From NCBI GenBank assembly GCA_015065395.1, contig SVQJ01000076.1, forward strand, positions 1 to 7,852: 7,852 nucleotides of DNA. Reading direction: 5' to 3'. The DNA comes from Oscillospiraceae bacterium. Its GTDB lineage: Bacteria; Bacillota; Clostridia; Oscillospirales; CAG-272. The translations under genes were made by a program, and so were the position numbers. Every line of letters starts with the position of its first letter. Within the stretch, counting starts at the first letter, position 1. A model generated the notes under the pieces. That model was not told the DNA's origin, did no database searches, and saw only the letters and a list, made by a program, of their open reading frames with translations. Shown piece by piece: positions 1-5,503 of this stretch.

Positions 1-297
1 GCCTGTTTTTTCGATAACGTTACGGCTTCCTTCATATACAGGAGTGTTGTAGTCCGGATCTATAAGCTCCAGTACCTTCTTTGCTTCGGCGTAGCTTTTC
101 TCCATACCGTCCTCAAAGCCGTTGCTGTTGCCGTTTTCAAAGGGGGCGGCTGTAACTGCTACAAGATCGATGCTGTCTGCCAGGTAGCAGTATGCAAGGG
201 CGTACTGGTCATCGATCTCGTTATACGTATCAGTATCGAGGATAACCTTTTTCTTTCTGCGGCTCTTAATATCCGCAAGCATTTCATTTACTGTCAT
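1..297 (-). CDS. Nucleoside hydrolase (IUNH-family), N-terminal part
   Basis: This is the first 99 codons of a gene that continues past the left edge. The product resembles the inosine-uridine preferring nucleoside N-ribohydrolase family, cytoplasmic enzymes that split nucleosides into base and ribose using an Asp-bound calcium. After a short basic lead comes VILDTDTYNEIDDQYAL (residues 18-34), matching the family's N-terminal Asp cluster (Asp21, Asp23, Asp29, Asp30). The classic form is DTDPGxDD; here two extra residues lie between DTD and DD. I recall this spacing from a Firmicutes subfamily but could not check it. Later residues (FENGNSNG at 53-60, then GMEKSYAEA) also fit. The ATG at 295-297 is preceded by AAAGGAA about 11 nt upstream. 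It is divergent from the parvulin-like lipoprotein and has its own consensus promoter. Substrate is unknown because the rest is outside the window. Confidence 0.82.
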   Translation of the reverse strand, partial: MTVNEMLADIKSRRKKKVILDTDTYNEIDDQYALAYCYLADSIDLVAVTAAPFENGNSNGFEDGMEKSYAEAKKVLELIDPDYNTPVYEGSRNVIEKTG

Positions 298-332
298 GTG
301 CTTTTCCGTTCCTTTCAGGGGGGGTCAAATGA

Positions 333-361
333 ATTATACCTAAGGTTTTTTTGTATGTCAA
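333..361 (-). promoter_or_regulatory. Sigma-A promoter of the nucleoside hydrolase gene
   Basis: On the minus strand TTGACA (356-361) and TATAAT (333-338) are separated by exactly 17 bp, a perfect match to the vegetative consensus. Transcription should start near 326, at or just before a run of seven C on the transcript strand, about 30 nt upstream of the ATG. The perfect match suggests strong expression unless repressed. Confidence 0.85.
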
Positions 362-379
362 TGTTTTTTGCGATTTATG

Positions 380-389
380 TGTTATAACA
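380..389. promoter_or_regulatory. Small palindrome between divergent promoters
   Basis: TGTTATAACA is a perfect 10-bp palindrome in the 52-bp gap between the two divergent -35 boxes (356-361 and 414-419). Its position would suit a shared regulator, but palindromes this short and A/T-rich arise easily by chance. No known operator is claimed. Confidence 0.2.
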
Positions 390-413
390 ATTTGTAAACA
401 TTGCAAAACGGTG

Positions 414-442
414 TTGAAAAAAGAAAAGAATTATTGTATAAT
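414..442 (+). promoter_or_regulatory. Sigma-A promoter of the parvulin-like lipoprotein gene
   Basis: TTGAAA (414-419), a 17-bp spacer and TATAAT (437-442) form a near-consensus vegetative promoter. The predicted start near 449-450 gives a 5' leader of about 100 nt. That leader contains one weak hairpin (TGCAG at 461-465 with CTGCA at 472-476) that lacks a U-tract, so I do not call it a terminator or riboswitch. Confidence 0.8.
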
Positions 443-553
443 AATCACGATTTGCTGACGTGCAGTGATATCTGCAAAAATAATTGAATTATTATGTAAA
501 GCAACAGCGCTTTTCTTTGCAATGCAAGGATCAATGCGCCTAACGGAGGATCT

Positions 554-1987
554 ATGAAAAAAGCCCTTGCCCTTATCTTAACTGTGTCACTTACGGTTGC
601 AGGATTATGCTCCTGCGTATCAAAGCCGGGTAAAGAAAAAGATGAGAAGGATGATGATCTTGCCACGGTTTATGTGGCAGTAGATACGGCGTTGAAAACT
701 GAAAACTTCAGCTTTTCAAGAGCCGAGGTTTCTTATGCTTTCCATCAGAACTATAATGATTTCCGTTATACCGATTCCGAAAGCATTGATGTTTACAATA
801 TCGATACTGCAAAGACCTTGAAGGATCAGGTATATTATAAGGACGAAGAAACAGGCAAGGATGTTACCTGGTTCGATTATTTTGCTAATATGACCACCGA
901 CTATATGTCTACCATCCTTTGCTATTGCGAAGAAGCGAAGGCTCTGGGGATCGAGCTTTCAGACGAAGATCTTTCCGAGGTTGAAAAGGCAGTTCAGTCA
1001 TATACGACTTTCGCCAATGATTACGGATTTACAGAAAGCGAATATCTTTCCCTGCTTTTTAATTCCGACGTTGATGCTTCTGTTCTTCGGGACTATATGA
1101 AAAAGGAAGCGCTCGGCTTCAAGCTTTATAATCATATCGTTTCAGGCTACAGCTTTACCCATGAGGAAATGGCGAAGTATGCTGAGGAAAATAAAACTTC
1201 ATTCTGCAGCGTGGATTATATAACATATACCTTTGATGAAGACAAGGACGCCGGTGCAAAGGCAGCTGCCGAGGCTTTGGCGAAGATCACCGATTCGGGG
1301 GACTTCAGAGAGTATATTCTTGATTATATGAAGAATACTCTGGAGCTTGAAGAGGACAAGCAGAATATTGAAGATTGCGTATTCAAATATGCCTATTACA
1401 GGCAGTATAACGATTTCTTTGAGTGGGCATACGGTGATGAGGCAAAGGAAAACGCTACATTCTGTGATTTCGATGAGGTGGACGGTACCTATAAGGTGTT
1501 CCTTCTCACAAAGACCCCTTATCTGCATACTGATGTGACCAAGAATATAAGGATCATTGCTACCGATATCGATAAATACAGCTCTCTTGACAAGGCTGAG
1601 GAGCGTACGAATCAGATCTATGAGCAGTGGAAAAGCGGAGAGGCGACCGAGGATTCATTTGCAACTCTTGCAAAGCAGGAAAGCCATGATAACAGCTCCA
1701 ACGTCTTGGGAGGTCTTCTTGAGGGAATTCACAAGTCCGATCCTGCGCTTCCCGATGGACTTACGGATTGGCTTTACAGTGATGAAATTGCTGCAGGCGA
1801 TACAAGGATATTCTCTACTACAGGATATTTCTACATAGTTTATTTTGTTGGCGATAACGATGTAAAATGGGAAAAGGACGTAAGGGACACCCTTGTTTAC
1901 GAAAAATATTCGGAATATGAAAAGAGTCTTTTGGAAAAATACTCGGTAGAAAAATTTGATGAGGTCATTTATTCCCTTGAAGGCTGA
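554..1987 (+). CDS. Lipoprotein with two parvulin-like (PpiC) domains; PrsA/SurA-like foldase
   Basis: The 477-residue product is probably an extracytoplasmic peptidyl-prolyl isomerase/chaperone anchored to the outer face of the membrane. A lipoprotein signal (MKKALALILTVSLTVAG) ends in LCSC, placing the lipidated residue at Cys21, followed by a highly charged spacer (residues 24-35). Residues about 50-215 are mainly helical and charged, like the chaperone arm of SurA/PrsA proteins. Two parvulin-like modules follow: a divergent one at about 219-322, and a clearer one at about 330-433 with FATLAKQESHDNSSNVLGGLL and the closing strand GYFYIVYFV. The modules resemble each other at WAYGDEA...YKVFLL and WLYSDEI...YIVYFV. 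GGAGGA at 545-550 sits just before the ATG. It is a single-gene unit with its own promoter and terminator. Whether it isomerises proline bonds or only chaperones is unknown; I did not verify catalytic residues. Confidence 0.85.
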   Translation: MKKALALILTVSLTVAGLCSCVSKPGKEKDEKDDDLATVYVAVDTALKTENFSFSRAEVSYAFHQNYNDFRYTDSESIDVYNIDTAKTLKDQVYYKDEETGKDVTWFDYFANMTTDYMSTILCYCEEAKALGIELSDEDLSEVEKAVQSYTTFANDYGFTESEYLSLLFNSDVDASVLRDYMKKEALGFKLYNHIVSGYSFTHEEMAKYAEENKTSFCSVDYITYTFDEDKDAGAKAAAEALAKITDSGDFREYILDYMKNTLELEEDKQNIEDCVFKYAYYRQYNDFFEWAYGDEAKENATFCDFDEVDGTYKVFLLTKTPYLHTDVTKNIRIIATDIDKYSSLDKAEERTNQIYEQWKSGEATEDSFATLAKQESHDNSSNVLGGLLEGIHKSDPALPDGLTDWLYSDEIAAGDTRIFSTTGYFYIVYFVGDNDVKWEKDVRDTLVYEKYSEYEKSLLEKYSVEKFDEVIYSLEG

Positions 1988-2002
1988 TAAAAGTTATTTG
2001 AT

Positions 2003-2044
2003 AAAAAACTGACAATGGCAAGCTTTCGCTTTTGTCAGTTTTTT
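2003..2044 (+). terminator. Intrinsic terminator of the parvulin-like lipoprotein gene
   Basis: A perfect 13-bp stem (2003-2015 with 2032-2044) begins with six A and ends with six T, sixteen bases after the stop codon. The apical region (AAGC/GCTT) can pair further. The A/T-flanked stem can act in both directions, but only the rightward gene needs it here. Confidence 0.9.
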
Positions 2045-2123
2045 ATGCCTTTGCCGGCGGGAAATCATATTGTAATAATCTCTTTTGCTTATCAGATATT
2101 CAATATCTAATTGTTTGCTTTCG

Positions 2124-2140
2124 GGAGCGCCAACCGCTCC
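2124..2140. repeat. Small GC-rich hairpin in the intergenic region
   Basis: GGAGCG (2124-2129) and CGCTCC (2135-2140) pair across a 5-base loop in the gap between the terminator and repeat copy A. A second small dyad lies just upstream (AGATATT at 2094-2100 with AATATCT at 2102-2108). Neither has a T-tract. They have no counterpart in copy B, so they look separate from that element; their function is unknown. Confidence 0.45.
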
Positions 2141-2262
2141 TCTACGTTAAAGAGAACATCAAATTACGGTTTGCAGAAGAGAAACGGTCGCTTTTTTGAA
2201 AAAAAGCTCTGCAAAAAACTTTAAGAATGGGTCTTGCTGAAGTTTGCAAGGCAAAAGGCGTC

Positions 2263-2286
2263 GCCAAAGCAGAAATCTGCTTTGGC
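2263..2286. repeat. Palindrome inside the copy A-specific insertion
   Basis: GCCAAAGCAGA (2263-2273) and its exact reverse complement (2276-2286) flank a two-base AA centre. This 11-bp dyad lies within the 33-bp stretch present only in copy A, just before a conserved GGCACC/GGTGCC hairpin (2290-2304). Confidence 0.75.
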
Positions 2287-2308
2287 TTGGGCACCGCAGG
2301 TGCCGTAA

Positions 2309-2372
2309 CCTAAAAAGAAGGAATAAGGGGAAAATGAGCTCGTTCATTTTCCCCTTATTCCTTCTTTTTAGG
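2309..2372. terminator. Long perfect hairpin of repeat copy A (possible bidirectional terminator)
   Basis: Arms 2309-2337 and 2344-2372 are perfectly complementary over 29 bp around the six-base loop GCTCGT. The arms carry AAAAA at 2312-2316 and TTTTT at 2365-2369, so a transcript from either side would end in a hairpin followed by U residues. It could back up the terminator at 2003-2044 and insulate ligA from read-through. The dyad is certain; the terminator role is inference. Confidence 0.6.
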
Positions 2373-2417
2373 GTCTTTTTGTCTTTTCGGTTTCTTTGCC
2401 TTAGTAAAGTTCCTTTG

Positions 2418-2441
2418 GTTCTTTCCTTTCAAGGAAAGAAC
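2418..2441. repeat. Terminal palindrome of repeat copy A
   Basis: GTTCTTTCCTT (2418-2428) is followed by a TC centre and the exact reverse complement (2431-2441). The same 24 bases occur in the same orientation at 5272-5295, although the rest of the element is inverted there. Confidence 0.85.
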
Positions 2442-2528
2442 GAGAAAATACCTTTTATCTCCCATATAAACCGTTATCTGTTGAAAATATTTTTAGCGGG
2501 TTCTGTTATGTAACGAGCTTATCACTAC

Positions 2529-2557
2529 TTGTAAATCGCAGACGGAAATGGTATAAT
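2529..2557 (+). promoter_or_regulatory. Extended -10 promoter of the ligA operon
   Basis: TTGTAA (2529-2534), a 17-bp spacer and TATAAT (2552-2557) with an upstream TG at 2549-2550 form an extended -10 sigma-A promoter. Transcription should start near 2564, leaving a leader of only about 22 nt before the ATG. Confidence 0.85.
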
Positions 2558-2585
2558 AACAGTATACTTTTTCACGGAGAGAACA

Positions 2586-4622
2586 ATGAACAGAAACGAT
2601 GCAGAAAAAAGGATCAAGGATCTGAGAGAAGCGATAGCTTATCACTCAAAGCTTTACTATGAAAATGATTCTCCCTTGATCTCCGATTATGAATACGACA
2701 TGATGTTCCGTGAGCTTGGAGAGCTTGAGGCTCTTTTTCCCGAGCTTGATGAAGGAGCATCTCCCACTCACCGCGTCGGCGGCAGAGCTGATGAAAAATT
2801 CAAAAAGGTTCGCCATCCCGTTAAAATGGGATCTCTTTCCGACGTTTTTTCATTTGAAGAGATTTCGGCGTTTGTAGAAAAAACCAAAGCCGCTCTTTCG
2901 GAAATGGGGGAAAATCGGGTCTTCTTTACCGTTGAGCCGAAAATTGACGGACTTTCCGTAGGTCTTACCTATGAGATGGGTGAGCTTGTTTTAGGCGCCA
3001 CCCGTGGCGGCGGTGAGGAGGGTGAGGATGTTACGGCCAATCTTATGACCGTTAAGTCTATACCCAAAAGGCTTCCGTTTCCTCTTTCCGTTACGGTGCG
3101 CGGCGAGGTCTATATGCCGAAAAGCGAGTTTGAGCGCCTGAATGCCGAAAAGGAAGAGGCGGGGGAAAAGCTGTGGGCAAACCCGAGAAATGCCGCGGCA
3201 GGAAGTCTGCGTCAGCTGGACAGCACGGTTACCGCCAGGAGAGGCCTTGATATTTTTGTTTTCAACCACCAGATAGGTGATCTTTATGAGGACGGCGTTC
3301 TTCCGAAGACCCACAGCGAGACCATCGAGCGTATAGCACAGCTGGGCTTTCCTGCCATCCCTCTTCTCAGTGTTACCGATGATATAAACGAGATACTTTC
3401 TGCGGTGAGTTCTCTGGGAGAGCGCCGCTCAAGCCTGCCGAACGATATAGACGGTGCGGTCATAAAGGTGGATTCTCTCCGACAGAGAGAGCTTTTGGGC
3501 GAGAACACCAGCACGCCGAAATGGGCGGTTGCGTATAAATATCCTCCTGAGGAGAAGGAAACTAAGCTTCTTGATATTACGGTCCAGGTTGGAAGGACGG
3601 GAGTTCTCACGCCCACGGCGGAGCTTTCGCCCGTGCGCCTTGCCGGAACCACGGTGCAGAGAGCAACTCTTCACAATATTGATATCATAAGGGAGAGAGA
3701 TATACGGATAGGTGATACGGTCATCATCAGAAAGGCCGGAGATATAATTCCCGAGGTGGTACGATCTCTTGCGGAAAAAAGGGACGGAAGCGAGACTGTT
3801 TTCGCGTTTCCCGATGCCTGCCCTTCCTGCGGAGGAAGGCTTGTGTTTGACAGCCTTGCCGATGACGGCGAGGAAAAGGAGGAGGGAGCTATCCGCTGCA
3901 TAAATTCTGCCTGTCCTGCACAGCTTGAACGGCGCATCACTCATTTTGCATCCAAGAATGCTATGAATATTGAGGGCATGGGACCGAAAACCGTTAAGCT
4001 TTTTATGGAAAACTCGCTGATAAGGGATGTTTCCGATCTGTATACTCTCAAAAGGGAGGATATTGCATCTCTGCCCGGTATGGGTGAGCTTTCTGCGGAT
4101 AATCTCCTTGCATCCATCGAAAGATCAAAGCAGCGCGGAGCATCCCGACTTCTCTTTGCTCTCGGAGTGCGTCACATAGGAGAGGCGGCCAGCGAGGATA
4201 TATGCGCCCATTTCGGCGGAATATATCCTATGTTTGATGCGTCTAAGGAGGATTTCCTTTGCGTTAGTGATGTGGGTGATATTATGGCTGATACCCTCGT
4301 TTCCTTCTTTGCCCTTCCCGAGACCCGTGCTTTGGTGGATAAACTGGCTTCTCTGGGAATAATCACAGAGGAGGAGAAGAAGGAGCGGGGAACTGTTCTT
4401 TCCGGAATGACCTTTGTTCTCACGGGAACGCTTCAGGGCTTTACCCGAAGCGAGGCAACACAGCTTCTTAAAGAAAAAGGAGCAAAGGTTGCAGGCAGTG
4501 TTTCCAAAAAGACCTCCTATGTGGTTGCAGGGGAGGCGGCAGGCTCAAAGCTTGATCGGGCAAATGAGCTTGGAATTGAGGTCATCAGCGAAGAAAAGCT
4601 TCGCGAGATGCTTGGAATGTGA
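2586..4622 (+). CDS. ligA: NAD+-dependent DNA ligase LigA
   Basis: This essential bacterial ligase seals nicks between Okazaki fragments and during repair, using NAD+ to adenylate its active-site lysine. At 678 residues it is full length for the family. Seen in order: NAD-binding domain Ia (residues 1-70, YYENDSPLISDYEYD); nucleotidyltransferase domain with Lys119 in EPKIDG, GEVYMPKSEF (173-182), NDIDGAVIKVD (286-296) and WAVAYKYP (313-320); OB fold (about 325-400, VQVGRTGVLTPTAEL); four-cysteine zinc site (Cys412, Cys415, Cys438, Cys443); helix-hairpin-helix region (about 455-575); and a BRCT domain (about 602-678, TFVLTGTL). The stretch between the second and third zinc cysteines is 22 residues and acidic, longer than in E. 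coli LigA. GGAGAG at 2576-2581 precedes the ATG. It leads an operon, with the small lipoprotein beginning 7 nt after its stop. Confidence 0.98.
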   Translation: MNRNDAEKRIKDLREAIAYHSKLYYENDSPLISDYEYDMMFRELGELEALFPELDEGASPTHRVGGRADEKFKKVRHPVKMGSLSDVFSFEEISAFVEKTKAALSEMGENRVFFTVEPKIDGLSVGLTYEMGELVLGATRGGGEEGEDVTANLMTVKSIPKRLPFPLSVTVRGEVYMPKSEFERLNAEKEEAGEKLWANPRNAAAGSLRQLDSTVTARRGLDIFVFNHQIGDLYEDGVLPKTHSETIERIAQLGFPAIPLLSVTDDINEILSAVSSLGERRSSLPNDIDGAVIKVDSLRQRELLGENTSTPKWAVAYKYPPEEKETKLLDITVQVGRTGVLTPTAELSPVRLAGTTVQRATLHNIDIIRERDIRIGDTVIIRKAGDIIPEVVRSLAEKRDGSETVFAFPDACPSCGGRLVFDSLADDGEEKEEGAIRCINSACPAQLERRITHFASKNAMNIEGMGPKTVKLFMENSLIRDVSDLYTLKREDIASLPGMGELSADNLLASIERSKQRGASRLLFALGVRHIGEAASEDICAHFGGIYPMFDASKEDFLCVSDVGDIMADTLVSFFALPETRALVDKLASLGIITEEEKKERGTVLSGMTFVLTGTLQGFTRSEATQLLKEKGAKVAGSVSKKTSYVVAGEAAGSKLDRANELGIEVISEEKLREMLGM

Positions 4623-4629
4623 GGTAAAT

Positions 4630-5250
4630 ATGAACAGGATAAGATTGCTTTTTGTTATGGTGGCTTTGCTTGCGCTTCTCGTGTCCTGCGCAAGTGGCGG
4701 TGCAGGTAAGGCAAACGATGAAGAGATGAAAAACGAAGCTGAAATGACAACCGTTGATGATTCGACCAGCGAGGCTGAGGAGGGCATCGATTTTTCTTCG
4801 GTGAGCGTTTCCGGGCATCTTTTTGCAAAGGAAGGGGAAAGCCTTTCTGCTTTGGATGAGGCTCTCGGGGCGGATATTTATGCATCCTCCAAGGGCAGCG
4901 TTGCTACGGTAAATGAAAATGGTGAGATCGCGGCTTTGAAAAAGGGAGTTACCCTTATTGGATACGAAAGGGGCGGAGAGACGGCGGCATTCGTGCTTTG
5001 CGTTTTCGGTGAGGGCGAAGGAAGAGACCGCAGTGCGGGAATTCCCCAGCTTTTTGAAAAGGGAGAGGAGTTTACTCTTGTAACAGCGGTGTCGGTAACG
5101 GAATATTCTTCCTCTGACAGTGCTGTGGCGGATGTAAGCGAAGCACCGCTTCTTTCCTTCGGCGAATGCGGCTATGCGGTGGTGACCGCAAGCAACGTGA
5201 GCCGTCCCTTCTTCTACAGCTTTATTGTTTATGACAGAACGGTTGAGTAA
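4630..5250 (+). CDS. Small lipoprotein with bacterial Ig-like (Big2-type) repeats
   Basis: The 206-residue product is a predicted surface-anchored lipoprotein of unknown function. The signal MNRIRLLFVMVALLALLVSC has lipobox LVSC, lipidated at Cys20, followed by an acidic Ser/Thr-rich spacer (about 28-54). Residues about 55-127 carry a Big2-like pattern (SSKGSVATVNENGEIAALKKG, then a hydrophobic closing strand). Residues about 140-204 repeat it more loosely (SSSDSAVADVSE...GYAVVTAS). Such folds usually mediate adhesion or act as spacers. I chose ATG 4630 because GAGG (4621-4624), overlapping the ligA stop, lies 5 nt upstream and the signal peptide starts there. A longer in-frame start at 4414 would run through ligA and bury the signal. 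It is co-transcribed and probably translationally coupled with ligA. A functional link to DNA ligation is not evident. Confidence 0.85.
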   Translation: MNRIRLLFVMVALLALLVSCASGGAGKANDEEMKNEAEMTTVDDSTSEAEEGIDFSSVSVSGHLFAKEGESLSALDEALGADIYASSKGSVATVNENGEIAALKKGVTLIGYERGGETAAFVLCVFGEGEGRDRSAGIPQLFEKGEEFTLVTAVSVTEYSSSDSAVADVSEAPLLSFGECGYAVVTASNVSRPFFYSFIVYDRTVE

Positions 5251-5270
5251 AATTTTATTCCTCTGGGGGT

Positions 5271-5296
5271 GGTTCTTTCCTTTCAAGGAAAGAACC
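5271..5296. repeat. Terminal palindrome of repeat copy B
   Basis: GGTTCTTTCCTT (5271-5282) and its exact reverse complement (5285-5296) flank a TC centre, giving a 12-bp dyad. The inner 24 bases equal those at 2418-2441 on the same strand. Confidence 0.85.
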
Positions 5297-5345
5297 AAAG
5301 GAACTTTAAGAAGACAACGATATTGAAAAGGCAAAAAGGCCCTGA

Positions 5346-5399
5346 AAAAAGACAGAATGGAAAAAATGAACGAGCTCATTTTTTCCATTCTGTCTTTTT
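5346..5399. terminator. Long perfect hairpin of copy B, probable bidirectional terminator
   Basis: Arms 5346-5369 and 5376-5399 are perfectly complementary over 24 bp around a six-base loop. The stem starts with AAAAA and ends with TTTTT on both strands. It lies between the stop codons of the convergent small lipoprotein and acyltransferase genes. I see no other convincing terminator in that gap, so it probably ends both transcripts. Confidence 0.65.
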
Positions 5400-5503
5400 A
5401 GATTATGGCACCTGCGGCGCCTTTTGCCTTACAAGCTTTAGCAAAAACCATACTTTGATTTTTTTGCAGAGCTTTTTAAAAAGTCACCGTTTTTGCATTT
5501 TTG

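Larger units (their letters stand above)
2173..2441 (+). repeat. Composite palindromic intergenic repeat, copy A
   Basis: This non-coding element is homologous to the inverted sequence at 5271-5498. Shared blocks in order are: AAACGG then a T-run/A-run hairpin (2190-2207), GCTCTGCAAAAAA, AAGGCAAAAGGCG, AGGTGCC, CTAAAAAGA, a long hairpin (2309-2372), CTTTTTG, AAAGTTCCTTTG, and a terminal palindrome (2418-2441). Relative to copy B it carries an extra 33 bp at 2261-2293 that holds its own palindrome. It encodes no transposase and shows no obvious target-site duplication. It could be a mobile miniature repeat, a structured intergenic mosaic element, or a transcription-insulating block between the lipoprotein gene and ligA. 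Ends were set by where similarity to copy B stops, so they are accurate only to several bases. Confidence 0.85.
5271..5498 (-). repeat. Composite palindromic intergenic repeat, copy B (inverted)
   Basis: Read on the minus strand this matches copy A (2173-2441) block for block: AAACGG, CTTTTTAAAAAG, GCTCTGCAAAAAA, AAGGCAAAAGGCG, GCCGCAGGTGCC, CTAAAAAGA, the long hairpin with the same ATGA-GCTCGT-TCAT apex, CTTTTTG, AAAGTTCCTTTG and the terminal palindrome. It lacks the 33-bp insertion of copy A. It fills almost the whole gap between two convergent genes, starting about 20 bp after the small lipoprotein's stop and ending about 5 bp before the acyltransferase's stop codon. No coding capacity is claimed. 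Confidence 0.85.

Noticed and set aside
318..324. Run of seven G (C on the transcript strand) near the nucleoside hydrolase start site as a phase-variation tract
   Set aside because: Seven bases is short for slippage control, and the run is just upstream of the gene with the -10/-35 spacing unaffected. Nothing else supports switching.
450..553. Riboswitch in the roughly 100-nt leader of the parvulin-like lipoprotein gene
   Set aside because: Only one weak hairpin is visible, with no U-tract and no known aptamer pattern.
2173..2441. Transposon, insertion sequence or CRISPR interpretation of the repeat
   Set aside because: There is no transposase gene, no clear terminal inverted repeats bounding the whole unit, and no regular repeat-spacer array. 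The palindromes are local stem-loops.
2334..2444. Possible conserved hydrophobic micropeptide (starting MSSFIF) encoded in both repeat copies
   Set aside because: The frame stays open in both copies, but between them about 13 codon differences change the residue and only about 3 are silent. The pattern is explained by the hairpin and nucleotide-level conservation, not by selection on a peptide.
3284..3944. Several minus-strand reading frames of 89-171 codons inside ligA
   Set aside because: They overlap the unambiguous ligA coding sequence, lack ribosome binding sites and show no family resemblance.
4414..4629. Upstream in-frame extension of the small lipoprotein
   Set aside because: It overlaps ligA's BRCT region in another frame and would bury the lipoprotein signal peptide. 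The start at 4630 has a good ribosome binding site.
4585..5388. Long minus-strand reading frame of 267 codons
   Set aside because: It runs antisense through the small lipoprotein and the end of ligA and begins inside the repeat hairpin. Its translation lacks domain character and is Ser/Arg/His-rich like a shadow frame.
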